DNA from: Streptantibioticus parmotrematis
GTDB lineage: Bacteria; Actinomycetota; Actinomycetes; Streptomycetales; Streptomycetaceae
Reading direction: 5' to 3'
NCBI RefSeq assembly: GCF_019890615.1
Contig: NZ_JAINVZ010000012.1
Span: forward strand, 145,780-209,779
DNA: 64,000 nucleotides
Under the pieces are notes generated by a model that was not told the DNA's origin, searched no databases, and worked only from the letters and a program-made list of their open reading frames with translations. Position numbers and translations under genes: made by a program. Shown piece by piece: positions 1-6,742 of this stretch; the first letter of the stretch is position 1; each line of letters starts with the position of its first letter.

Positions 1-571
1 CCATCAGAAGACTGACGATCCAGGGCCTTCCCTGCTCCAGGCGACCGACCGGCGCCGTCAGCACCGGGACCTCACGCCGCTTACCTGACGGGTCGTCACC
101 GGCCAGGGGGTCCTGTGCGGTGACCGTCATCACCACCTCTCCCCGGGCAGGGGAGGTGACGCGCACGGAGTAGACCCGCCAGGCGTGCGCGAGCGCTTCC
201 GCCGCTTGCAGGAAGGGCCGGGGTGTCTGGCCGGGGTGGAGGGCGACGCGCACCACCAGGCCGTCACGGGTGGGCCGGGGGACACCAAGTCGAGGTGGGG
301 ACTGCCGCAGGGCCGTCCCCGAGACCGCGACCCCGCCCAACACGCGCTGGTTCCCGCGACGGGAGATCGACAGCTGAGCGATCAGCGCCGTCTGACGCCA
401 CGTCACCCTCATGCGTACGGCAGTGACCGGGTAGCCGACCAGCAGCCACCGCCACGGCACCGTGCGCACGTCCAGGCCGCGCCGGGCGAGGCGGGGCGCC
501 CACCGCTTGCGGGTGAGATAGGCAAGCCCCGCCAGGACCAGCAGCGCGACGGGTATCAGGTGCGCCACCAT
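1..571 (-). CDS. FtsK/SpoIIIE-type DNA transfer protein (Tra), N-terminal part
   Basis: The frame runs off the left edge, so only about 190 N-terminal residues are present. It starts with a hydrophobic stretch (MVAHLIPVALLVLAGLAYL) and continues with the positively charged region typical of the transfer ATPases of pSAM2/SLP1-type actinomycete integrative elements. Those proteins pump double-stranded DNA between mycelial cells; the Walker motifs would lie outside the window. The ATG at 571 is preceded by a strong ribosome binding site (GGGGAGGTGAGGA) and overlaps the end of the preceding small gene by 16 bp, which implies translational coupling. Identification rests on the N-terminal sequence type and the element context, not on the motor domain. 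Confidence 0.7.
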   Translation of the reverse strand, partial: MVAHLIPVALLVLAGLAYLTRKRWAPRLARRGLDVRTVPWRWLLVGYPVTAVRMRVTWRQTALIAQLSISRRGNQRVLGGVAVSGTALRQSPPRLGVPRPTRDGLVVRVALHPGQTPRPFLQAAEALAHAWRVYSVRVTSPARGEVVMTVTAQDPLAGDDPSGKRREVPVLTAPVGRLEQGRPWIVSLLM

Positions 572-783
572 TCCTCACCTCCCCGGCCCGCCTGCATCCG
601 GGCCAGCAGAAGCCGCGCGGTCGCCGACGCGTCCTCGGCGTGCCTGCCGACCAGGGCGAGCAGGTATTCCTGCTCACGGGTGTCCTCCATGACGGACAGC
701 AGCGCTTCCGTCCCCCGCAGTACGGCGAGGGTCGAGAGCAGGTGGCCTATCAGCCCGTCGAACTCGTCCCGGTCCCTCCTCAC
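556..783 (-). CDS. Small element-borne protein of unknown function (75 aa)
   Basis: A 75-residue, mostly helical, charged soluble protein (starts MRRDRDEFDGL). Its ATG overlaps the TGA of the gene upstream (ATGA) and its 3' end overlaps the transfer ATPase gene, so three genes form one tightly coupled operon. No catalytic motif or membrane segment is seen. The operon position suggests an accessory role in transfer or replication of the integrative element, but that is only inference. Confidence 0.65.
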   Translation of the reverse strand: MRRDRDEFDGLIGHLLSTLAVLRGTEALLSVMEDTREQEYLLALVGRHAEDASATARLLLARMQAGRGGEEWWRT

Positions 784-1151
784 GCGTCACCGCCCCCGCT
801 CTTGCTGCGAGCCGCAGGCGAGGAGGAGCCTGCCGCCGTCCCGGCCGGGGTGATGGCCGCCGCCGACCACGACTCGCCCGACCGCCCGTCAATGGCCCAG
901 TCGTTGTGCCACAGGTCCACCAGAGCCACCGGCATACCGGCGGTGATCCCCTGTGGCTCACCGGGCACCACCACATCGATCACGTCGGAGTCAGCCCTAC
1001 GACCGTTGTTGACCGTCACCGCGACCGACGTCACCCACTGCGTCACGCCGTCTCGATCCTTGCGCGGCTGGCCCGCCTGATCAGTCCGCATACGCGGCGC
1101 GACCAGGCACAACGCCACTTCGAGCCGGGATGTGTCCACTGGCTTGAGCAT
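780..1151 (-). CDS. Integrative-element conserved protein (SCO3933-like), 123 aa
   Basis: The start at 1151 (MLKPVDTSRLEVAL) has a good ribosome binding site (AAGGACGG). A longer frame to 1268 would run through the operator repeats and is unlikely. The protein has a beta-rich pattern (VTSVAVTVNN, DVIDVVVPGEPQG, PVALVDLWHNDWAIDG) seen in small proteins encoded just upstream of the FtsK-like gene in many Streptomyces integrative elements. Their biochemical role is not established; an OB-like or single-strand-binding function has been an obvious guess but is not shown here. It is the first gene of the leftward operon and lies divergent from the GntR regulator. Confidence 0.65.
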   Translation of the reverse strand: MLKPVDTSRLEVALCLVAPRMRTDQAGQPRKDRDGVTQWVTSVAVTVNNGRRADSDVIDVVVPGEPQGITAGMPVALVDLWHNDWAIDGRSGESWSAAAITPAGTAAGSSSPAARSKSGGGDA

Positions 1152-1173
1152 GTTCACCGTCCTTGAGTCGGCA

Positions 1174-1274
1174 ACTTGTAGTGTTAACGCGTTGTCATTA
1201 CAAGTTAGTTCCCCGGTGAAGTTGTCCAGTTCCCCGGTGAAGTCGCCCTCTGGGGGTTGTAGTAACAACCGGTT
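1174..1274. promoter_or_regulatory. Divergent control region with repeated operator-like sequences
   Basis: Between the leftward transfer operon and the GntR gene lie: a perfect inverted repeat ACTTGTA/TACAAGT (1174-1180 and 1199-1205); a 22-bp block (1183-1204) recurring at 4022-4043 with 18/22 identity; a 16-bp direct repeat agttccccggtgaagt at 1207-1222 and 1228-1243 (21 bp apart, two helical turns); and inverted repeats gttgt/acaac and aaccggtt at 1256-1274. The layout fits autoregulation by the GntR protein, as KorSA does in pSAM2. Confidence 0.6.
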
Positions 1275-1322
1275 AGTGTGTTCACCGCTGAAGTCGATAC
1301 CAGTGATAGGGGACTCGCCTTG

Positions 1323-2090
1323 ATGCTCGAACAGCCGTCAGACGCCCGGTATATGCAGCTAGCAAGGCTGCTGTCCGACCGCATCATGTCCGGAGAGTGG
1401 CCGCCCGGCACGCGCATCCCGACTGAGGCGGAGATGCTCAAGGAGTACGGGATCAGCAAGACCACGATCCGCGCCGCGTTGAACGAGCTGAGCCACCAGG
1501 GTCTTGTGCAGGGCGTCCAGGGGAGGGGGACCTTCGTTCGGGACTGGGCGGGCGCCCGCGAAGCCGCCACCGTGAGCCGTGCCGTCCACCGCAGGGGCAA
1601 GCACCTGGTTCTGACGGACGACCTGAGGCAGGTCGGTGAACCGGTCGTGAGCCGCGTCGGCATCAGCGGTGATGCTGCCGCCTACTTGGGCCGGGACCCA
1701 GAGCGAGGCGAGGGCGGCATGGCGGTAGACCGGACCCTGACAGATCCGGCCGGTGGGGTGCTGCTGCACCGGCTGACTCTGCCCGGCGATCTCGTCGAGA
1801 CCGCACCGGCCGTTCTCGATTCCCCGGCCGCGCCAGTCGAGCAGATTTACGACATGCTTTCTGCCGCAGGGCTCTCCCTGGGCTGGACCGAGTACGTCAC
1901 CGCTCGTCCGAGCCTGCCGTCCGAACTGTCGGCCCTGAGCATGCCCGAGCACGGCCCGATTCTGATCACGCACCGCGTCACCCACGCCGATGACCAGCCG
2001 CTCATCCATGAGCAGTTGTCCGCTTCGGCCGCCCGCACGCACCTCGCCTTCCCGATCACCGCCACCCGCGCCCCGGCCCGGCCGAAGTGA
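1323..2090 (+). CDS. GntR-family regulator with UTRA domain (KorSA-like)
   Basis: 255 residues. The N-terminal winged helix (about residues 8-75) is of GntR type, with ARLLSDRIMSGEWPPGTRIPTE and the recognition segment ISKTTIRAALNELSHQGLV; the C-terminal two thirds resemble a UTRA effector domain. In pSAM2-type elements the GntR regulator KorSA represses replication and transfer genes. Start chosen at ATG 1323, with AGGGGACTCGCC upstream; a GTG at 1278 would add 15 residues lacking the family pattern. It faces the transfer operon and the operator array 1174-1274, so it probably controls both directions. The effector is unknown. Confidence 0.85.
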   Translation: MLEQPSDARYMQLARLLSDRIMSGEWPPGTRIPTEAEMLKEYGISKTTIRAALNELSHQGLVQGVQGRGTFVRDWAGAREAATVSRAVHRRGKHLVLTDDLRQVGEPVVSRVGISGDAAAYLGRDPERGEGGMAVDRTLTDPAGGVLLHRLTLPGDLVETAPAVLDSPAAPVEQIYDMLSAAGLSLGWTEYVTARPSLPSELSALSMPEHGPILITHRVTHADDQPLIHEQLSASAARTHLAFPITATRAPARPK

Positions 2091-2138
2091 CCGCTGCGTA
2101 GATTTTCTTCACTGGCTCAAGGGCGCGCGCCTGTCGGC

Positions 2139-2212
2139 GCGCGCCGTCGTGCGGACGCCCGCCCGGCTGCGGCGTTCCGTCGGTCCGGGCGGGCGTCCGC
2201 ACGACGGCGCGC
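2139..2212. terminator. 28-bp perfect inverted repeat (strong hairpin)
   Basis: Arms 2139-2166 and 2185-2212 are exact reverse complements with an 18-nt loop. It lies 49 bp after the GntR stop and before convergent leftward genes, so it most simply acts as a bidirectional terminator. No T-tract follows. Its length is unusual for a terminator, and a replication-origin or single-strand-origin role on the element is possible. Confidence 0.6.
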
Positions 2213-2240
2213 ACACCAGGAGCCGACCCCGAGCACGACG

Positions 2241-2266
2241 AAGCCCCCGCCGCGCAGCGGGGGCTT
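2241..2266. terminator. Intrinsic terminator hairpin
   Basis: Perfect 10-bp stem AAGCCCCCGC / GCGGGGGCTT (2241-2250, 2257-2266) with a 6-nt loop, just downstream of the leftward gene ending at 2299. It is a second barrier after the 28-bp palindrome between convergent units. Confidence 0.7.
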
Positions 2267-2298
2267 CTGCGTTGATCAGGTCGAGGGCCGAGGCGATC

Positions 2299-2466
2299 TC
2301 ACCGGCCCTTAGTGCACTCCCGGGCGTGAGCCCGAGCCGTGAAGGCACTCGGGCTGACACCCGTGATCAGCCGCCGGGCCCCGCACCCGTCGCAGCGCAG
2401 GAAGTCACCGCGCGCCGTCTGCTCCACCCAGACCCGGTGTCCCTTGCGAGTCTTCCAGTCGTCCAT
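2299..2466 (-). CDS. Small zinc-ribbon-like protein (55 aa)
   Basis: Starts MDDWKTRKGHRVWVEQ with ribosome binding site AGAGGGG. It contains a CDGCGARRLITG segment and a C-terminal AHARECTKG, giving two close cysteines, a histidine and a third cysteine that could bind a metal. Such tiny proteins are common cargo of Streptomyces integrative elements; function unknown. A longer frame to 2607 adds 47 residues of low-quality sequence overlapping the neighbouring gene and was rejected. Confidence 0.55.
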   Translation of the reverse strand: MDDWKTRKGHRVWVEQTARGDFLRCDGCGARRLITGVSPSAFTARAHARECTKGR

Positions 2467-2494
2467 GTCATCCCCTCTCGGTTCGTGCACGTGG

Positions 2495-2758
2495 TCATGC
2501 AGCGTGGTCGGAGAGCCAGCCGGCCAGCGCATCGGCATCCGAGGCAGAGAGCTGCACGGCGCCGCAGCCGTCGTGGGAAACCCAGGCGACAGCTCGCACC
2601 CGGCCACGTAACGGTGCGGGCAGCGCGCGGTTCAGCGCCCGTGCACCAGCCACCGCTTCCGCCCACCCCGTCGCGTAACCGTGCTCCGCCGCCTTCTGGT
2701 CATCCACGATCAGCTCAGGCTCAGTACCGCACTCGTCCGGTCCACCCACGTCCGTCAC
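2495..2758 (-). CDS. Hypothetical protein (87 aa)
   Basis: Soluble protein ending in an Ala-rich helix (DADALAGWLSDHAA), with a conserved-looking core (ELIVDDQKAAEHGYATGW). Start chosen at GTG 2758 (preceded by GGGAGC); the frame is open to 2869, so the start is uncertain. It lies 28 bp upstream of the zinc-ribbon gene in the same direction and probably forms an operon with it. No function can be assigned. Confidence 0.5.
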   Translation of the reverse strand: MTDVGGPDECGTEPELIVDDQKAAEHGYATGWAEAVAGARALNRALPAPLRGRVRAVAWVSHDGCGAVQLSASDADALAGWLSDHAA

Positions 2759-2924
2759 GCTCCCGCGCCCCCTCTTGCCTGTCCTTCCTGACACGCCATC
2801 AGGCTCGCGGTCCGGATTGGTTCGGCCACGTTCTGGAATGGCGTCATAGCACTCTCTGTAACCGGCCAATGCGCTCCGGGTCCAGGGAGGCCATGAATCG
2901 TACGCTCATTCGCCCCGGCGCGCG

Positions 2925-2962
2925 CGGCCCCTCCCCCCGTGTCGAGATGGGGGAAGGGGCCG
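2925..2962. terminator. Terminator hairpin after the SH3-like gene
   Basis: CGGCCCC-T-CCCCC pairs with GGGGG-AA-GGGGCCG across a short loop, 35 bp beyond the stop of the leftward gene at 2998. Confidence 0.6.
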
Positions 2963-2997
2963 TCAAATCGCCGTCTGAGCAGCCGGTTAGCCCAGTT

Positions 2998-3375
2998 CTA
3001 CATGCCGCACACGCCCCCAGTTGGCGTGCTGGGCTTGCAGTAGAGGTAGGCGTTCGACACCCACCCAGCCGAGCCCTCGTGCAGGCCGCCCCGACTCCGT
3101 ACTGTCAGGTAAACACGACTCCAAGTTCCGGACGTGACCAGCACTTCCACCGGGTCGCCCCGGTACAGCAGCCCTTCCACCGGACCACTCGGCGAGCCGT
3201 AGTGGAGCCGCACCCCGTTGCCGCTGATCTCCGTGTCGTACACGTCGGACGCATGGGCACCTGGCCGAATTCCGACACCGGTTGAGGCGTCCGCAGTTCC
3301 CGTTCCGGCCGTGACGATCGCCGCCATGGCGAATATGCCAGTGGCCAAAGCCGTTACACGCTTGTGACCGATCAT
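2998..3375 (-). CDS. Secreted small SH3-like domain protein
   Basis: 125 residues from ATG 3375, which has a strong ribosome binding site (GGGAGGAAAG). Residues 1-30 are a Sec signal peptide ending TADA. The mature part shows a bacterial SH3-like pattern (NGVRLHYGSPSGPVEGLLYRG then W-rich and GWVSNAYLYC) with two C-terminal cysteines that could form a disulfide. It is a relative of the protein at 3500-3946, with the same order RLxxGP...GLL..GD...VT..GTW...GWV..(A/D)YL. SH3b domains usually bind cell wall; the presence of two on a conjugative element suggests a role at the recipient or donor envelope. This is inference. Confidence 0.7.
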   Translation of the reverse strand: MIGHKRVTALATGIFAMAAIVTAGTGTADASTGVGIRPGAHASDVYDTEISGNGVRLHYGSPSGPVEGLLYRGDPVEVLVTSGTWSRVYLTVRSRGGLHEGSAGWVSNAYLYCKPSTPTGGVCGM

Positions 3376-3433
3376 GACTTTCCTCCCGCGTGGCGGCACG
3401 GCGCCGGGGACTGTCCCAGCGCCGCGCCGCCCG

Positions 3434-3480
3434 CTTGTGGTGTCGTCATGTCCACCGGTTACCCGGTTAACATGACAAGT
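3434..3480. promoter_or_regulatory. Palindromic operator upstream of the SH3-like gene
   Basis: Inverted repeat GTCATGT (3445-3451) / ACATGAC (3470-3476), extended by CTTG (3434-3437) and CAAG (3476-3479), with two accggtt-like direct repeats in the spacer. The gttaac..gacaag part resembles the blocks at 1183-1204 and 4022-4043. Confidence 0.45.
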
Positions 3481-3499
3481 TGGCCGATCTGAAAGAGCG

Positions 3500-3946
3500 T
3501 CACTGCGACAGCGTGTGACCGGTCACCGGCCACTGCGAGTTGGCGGACAGGTAGTCCGAGTCCACCCACCCCTCAGCCCCTGCCGCCAGGCCGCCCGCGC
3601 TGGCGCCGGGAAGGGTGACCTCCTGCCACGTCACCCCGTCCTGAGTGATCAGCGAGCCGGGAACCGCCTGCACCGTGTCACCGGTCCACAGCAGCCCCTG
3701 TATGACGCCGTTCAGGTTCGGGCCGCCACGCAGCCGCAGGCCGTCCACCTCCACGGTCGAGAGCGAACCGACGTCCCCGTATGAGGCCGCATCCGCCAGC
3801 GGCCCGGCGACCGCCGCCGACCCCAGCCCGGGGGACTCGGAGTCCGCCGACGCGACCGAGACCCCCAGGACCGACGCCGCGACCGCAGCCGCCGTCACGA
3901 GCGCCACCCGCACCGGGTGACGAGCCGTCAGATTGCACATGGGCAT
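3500..3946 (-). CDS. Secreted SH3-like protein, second paralogue
   Basis: 148 residues with a signal peptide (VALVTAAAVAASVLGVSVASA) and an SH3b-type fold signature: VDGLRLRGGPNLNGVIQGLLWTG, a VTW step and EGWVDSDYL at the end. Ribosome binding site GGGGAGAGGT precedes ATG 3946; an ATG 6 bp inside is an alternative. It is transcribed in the same direction as its paralogue but has its own operator-like region at 4005-4043, so it may be separately controlled. Likely exported and envelope-associated. Confidence 0.7.
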   Translation of the reverse strand: MPMCNLTARHPVRVALVTAAAVAASVLGVSVASADSESPGLGSAAVAGPLADAASYGDVGSLSTVEVDGLRLRGGPNLNGVIQGLLWTGDTVQAVPGSLITQDGVTWQEVTLPGASAGGLAAGAEGWVDSDYLSANSQWPVTGHTLSQ

Positions 3947-4004
3947 ACCTCTCCCCTTGGCCGACCAGCCCCCTTGCGGAACCGGTCCGGATGGCCAGCA
4001 TGCA

Positions 4005-4043
4005 ACTTCCCCGGTGAAGCGGTCAACACGTTGTTATGACAAG
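4005..4043. promoter_or_regulatory. Operator-like repeat, second copy set
   Basis: Contains cttccccggtgaag (4006-4019), a near-perfect palindrome shared with 1208-1221 and 1229-1242, followed directly by a 22-bp block (4022-4043) matching 1183-1204 at 18 of 22 positions. It sits about 60 bp upstream of the secreted SH3-like gene at 3946. Confidence 0.5.
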
Positions 4044-4541
4044 CAGGGAAGTTGCGGGGAAGTTGAAGGCCGGTCTCCCGACGCTGGCCCCGCGGCGCCC
4101 CCGCGCTCCCCCACAGCGCGGCAGGATGCCCCGAGGGCGCAGCGGCCCCAGCTCCCGCAGTCGGCGACCGCGCGTCGGCCGAGGCGGATCAGTACAGGTC
4201 AAGCGGCTTTCTGCACCTGTCGGCAGGCCGCTGGCGCGGCCGGCCTACGGACCCAGCGGGGACCGGTCACGGCACCGTGGCTGAGGGGGCGGCCCGTGCC
4301 CCACCTGGAAACGCGGGCGTACTCGCAGCCGCCCAAGCACCGCCACAGGCCGAGCCCGGAGCGCACCAACGGCCGTACGAGCACCCGTCAGAGACCGGCA
4401 CAGTGGTTACTGCCGGTGGGGGTACGCCGCGCACACGCGCGCCAGCCCGATCGCCGCACCCGCCGCCGTGGCTGACTGTCCGTGGCTGAGGCCCGTTCGG
4501 TTCAGGGAGTGCTTTCTGCGGGAGACCCGGGGAATAGCAAA
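4044..4541. other. About 500 bp without a convincing gene
   Basis: Short open frames exist on both strands, but none has a ribosome binding site together with a protein-like composition. The stretch is rich in Pro/Arg codons in every frame, as expected of non-coding GC-rich DNA. Only the direct repeat gggaagttg near its left end stands out. Confidence 0.4.
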
Positions 4542-4584
4542 GCGCCCCGCTCGTGGCCGGTTGAAGCGGTCACGGACGGGGCGC
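4542..4584. terminator. Terminator of the kinase-like gene
   Basis: GCGCCCCG (4542-4549) pairs with CGGGGCGC (4577-4584), extended by CGTG/CACG inside, 16 bp downstream of the stop of the leftward gene at 4601. Confidence 0.65.
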
Positions 4585-4600
4585 GATTGAGCCGAAGATG

Positions 4601-5464
4601 TCAGGCGCGGCGGGGCGGATGACGAGGGGCCGGGAACGGCACCTGATGTGGGAAGCCGAGCAATGCGCGGAACCGCTTGTTACTCGACTCCGCGCCGCGT
4701 TCGCCCAAGGCTGCCGAGGTTTGGCGACAGACCGCATCCACGAAAGCCGCTACCGCCCTCGGGTTAGCCTGCTTCCAATGCTCCAGTGGAGCCAACCATT
4801 CAACAGCGCTTTGCGGCTCGTGGCCGCACTCCATGAGTCGTACCGCTGTATAGGCCGCGTCCACCCAGGCCGGGCCGCGCGCGGGCATTGCCCAGTCGAC
4901 CACGTACGTCTTTCCGTCTCGCGAGGAGACCATGATGTTGTGCGGGTTGGTGTCGGTGTGCAGGAGAGATTCCCCATCCAGCAGCGCGGCGCCATCCGCC
5001 GACAGGTGTTCCCACATCCTTTCCGACAGCCGAGGAATGCGGATATCTGAGTCGGTCAGCCAAAAACTGTTACCGCTCAGATACCTCATTCTGTTCAGCG
5101 CCGAACGCACAGAATCCAGATCCCCAGAACCGGGGCTCAGGTCCGCGTGACTCCCCTCGATGAAGTCGAAGGCCAGGCAGTACCAGTCTTCCACGTCGAA
5201 CCTGTAGAGGACCACCGGCCCAATACCGGCGACGACCTGATTGACGGCCTCTTCGTTCCGCAGGCCGTCAAGACCCACTCCATCAGACTTGCGGACCCCC
5301 TTCAGGAAAAGCGTTCCATTCTTTTCGGTGGTCACCTTAAAGGCTGCCGAACAATTGAGCCCGGTAGAAATCACCTCAGCGTGCATCACCTTCCCCGTGT
5401 GCCTCTCGACGGAATCACGCAGACACGCGGGCAGCTCACCCCAGGTAACTCGCGTGATCAACAC
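4601..5464 (-). CDS. Aminoglycoside phosphotransferase / choline-kinase fold protein
   Basis: 287 residues. The catalytic loop LLHTDTNPHNIMV (H-x-D-x4-N) and the metal-binding VVDWA are present, which together define the APH fold. The substrate cannot be told; in Streptomyces this family includes antibiotic kinases and many orphan kinases next to regulatory genes. GTG 5464 is preferred because GGAGGGGAGG lies directly upstream; a TTG at 5503 would add 13 residues. It is encoded singly, followed by its own terminator. Codon use is slightly less GC-biased than the core genes (several ATA/TTA-type codons in the flank), consistent with mobile-element cargo. Confidence 0.75.
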   Translation of the reverse strand: MLITRVTWGELPACLRDSVERHTGKVMHAEVISTGLNCSAAFKVTTEKNGTLFLKGVRKSDGVGLDGLRNEEAVNQVVAGIGPVVLYRFDVEDWYCLAFDFIEGSHADLSPGSGDLDSVRSALNRMRYLSGNSFWLTDSDIRIPRLSERMWEHLSADGAALLDGESLLHTDTNPHNIMVSSRDGKTYVVDWAMPARGPAWVDAAYTAVRLMECGHEPQSAVEWLAPLEHWKQANPRAVAAFVDAVCRQTSAALGERGAESSNKRFRALLGFPHQVPFPAPRHPPRRA

Positions 5465-5772
5465 ATCCTCCCCTCCAGCGGTGGGAGGGGCCTGACCACT
5501 CAAGCCCCTCCCACCAGCAGCTAGCCGCTATCCTTGCAGCGTTGCCCCGCATTTCCGGCAACGCCACTTACCACTCCACCCCACCCAGTCGTGGTCACAC
5601 CCTCTCAGAACCCACGGCTCCATGGCTATCCTTCCTGGAGATTCATCCTTCGAGTGATCCGCCCGACCGCCGTAGCGGCTCAATTCCTGAGGCAGATTTT
5701 GGCACCCCTCCCTGTATCGGGATCAATTCACGGCAGCACCGGAAAGGCCATCCGATACAGGGTGGGAGTCAT

Positions 5773-5871
5773 CTAGAGTCGGTGAAGAAACCAGCCGATC
5801 AGCACCCCGGAAAATCCGAAAGTGGCAGCCAGAAAAGTAGTTCCTGCTAATCGCTCAACCCAGGCGATCAT
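5773..5871 (-). CDS. 32-residue single-pass membrane peptide
   Basis: Its ATG overlaps the TGA of the upstream gene (ATGA at 5868-5871). The product starts MIAWVERLAGTTFL and is one hydrophobic helix (FLAATFGFSGVLIGWFL) ending HRL. Coupling to the preceding coding sequence is the main evidence that it is translated. Peptides of this size and shape are often membrane toxins or small regulators of membrane proteins; no assignment is made. Confidence 0.5.
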   Translation of the reverse strand: MIAWVERLAGTTFLAATFGFSGVLIGWFLHRL

Positions 5872-6143
5872 GCGCCGCTCTCCTCTCCGTCAACGTGGCG
5901 CACCGGCCGCACGATGGGGGCGAGTTTCCGCGACGTGACATTCACGTAATCCGCCTGCGACCGAGCGAACTCTGAATGTCCTGTCTCCCGCGAGTGGCCG
6001 AAGATCCACATGGCGAGATCTTCTTCACTGAAGCAAGCGTCAGACTCTTCATGACAGGCCGTGCAAGCAGCCTCCCAGGTTCGCGGCTTTGCCGAGTCCC
6101 GGCAAACTGCCCAGAATAGATCTCGGATTACTGCGCGGGTCAC
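5868..6143 (-). CDS. DUF7848-like small protein
   Basis: 91 residues with a single Cys-x2-Cys (CTACHEES) followed by MWIFGHSRETGHSEFARS, the H-x-n-H arrangement seen in short Streptomyces proteins assigned to DUF7848. These cluster with DUF397 and XRE regulators. The C-x2-C plus two histidines could hold a zinc ion. It is the third gene of a four-gene leftward chain with 4-bp overlaps (6588 to 5773). Function unknown. Confidence 0.6.
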   Translation of the reverse strand: MTRAVIRDLFWAVCRDSAKPRTWEAACTACHEESDACFSEEDLAMWIFGHSRETGHSEFARSQADYVNVTSRKLAPIVRPVRHVDGEESGA

Positions 6144-6367
6144 TCGGTGATTCCCTTCCGGCTACGCCCATTCGCCACAGCTACGCGGGCGCTCAAGACT
6201 TCCGATTGACTTATCTGCTCCACGTTCTCAAGGTCCGTCTTCCATTCGCGCCCACCGCCAAGAGGGCGCAGGAAGACCCACCCGCGATCGAGGGCCCGAA
6301 ACTCCCCCACGCGGCCCGTTGCCACGTCTCGCACGGGCTCACCGACCGCAGGCGTCCAGCCGGTCAC
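6140..6367 (-). CDS. Hypothetical small protein (75 aa), KOW/SH3-like start
   Basis: The N-terminus (VGEPVRDVATGRVGEFRALDRGWVFLRPLGGGREW) has the compact beta pattern of SH3/KOW-like modules common in small Streptomyces proteins near DUF397 genes. It overlaps both neighbours by 4 bp. No enzymatic motif; role unknown. Confidence 0.6.
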   Translation of the reverse strand: MTGWTPAVGEPVRDVATGRVGEFRALDRGWVFLRPLGGGREWKTDLENVEQISQSEVLSARVAVANGRSRKGITE

Positions 6368-6588
6368 CGCTCCGCCTCCTCCACAAGTCGCCGCGCCTGA
6401 AGCGGGTCCAGACGGACCGTCACAACCGGGCGACCGTCCTTCGCTACCTCCGGCTCCACCGACACGTTGTTGTGTCCCCGCCGCGCGAGAGCGATCTTGA
6501 GCCGCGCCGCCTCCCGAGCAGCGACGAGACGACCGTCTATGCGCGGCCGACGGGGGGACGGCACGATGGGGGCGGGGGGCGTGCTCAC
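6364..6588 (-). CDS. Hypothetical small protein (74 aa)
   Basis: A Pro-rich N-terminus followed by a basic helical segment (LVAAREAARLKIALARRGH) and a short beta stretch. It is the first gene of the four-gene leftward chain and lies divergent from the XRE regulator at 6743. The start is supported only by the frame; upstream RBS is weak. Function unknown. Confidence 0.5.
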   Translation of the reverse strand: MSTPPAPIVPSPRRPRIDGRLVAAREAARLKIALARRGHNNVSVEPEVAKDGRPVVTVRLDPLQARRLVEEAER

Positions 6589-6690
6589 GGGTGCACCTCG
6601 GTTCGAGAGGGGGTTACTGACTGTGCTTCAACCGTGACGGCAAGCGCGTACGATGAACAGGGGTAGGACCATTCCAAGGCCATGCGCCAC

Positions 6691-6721
6691 ATTCCAACGC
6701 CCCTGGAATATAGGGGCGTTG
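6691..6721. promoter_or_regulatory. Overlapping inverted repeats upstream of the XRE regulator
   Basis: ATTCCA (6691-6696)/TGGAAT (6704-6709) and a perfect 10-bp CAACGCCCCT (6695-6704)/AGGGGCGTTG (6712-6721). They sit in the divergent promoter just before the ribosome binding site of the regulator, as an autoregulatory operator or a 5'-leader hairpin would. Confidence 0.45.
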
Positions 6722-6742
6722 CCATGAATGGAGGAGGAACCG

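Noticed and set aside
4036..4284. 82-codon plus-strand frame beginning inside the operator repeat
   Set aside because: The start codon lies inside the 22-bp operator block, there is no RBS, and the product is Pro/Arg-rich.
5534..5850. Overlapping plus-strand frames of 80-102 codons
   Set aside because: Ser/Pro/His-rich with no RBS; the opposite strand holds a better-supported coupled short gene at 5773-5871.
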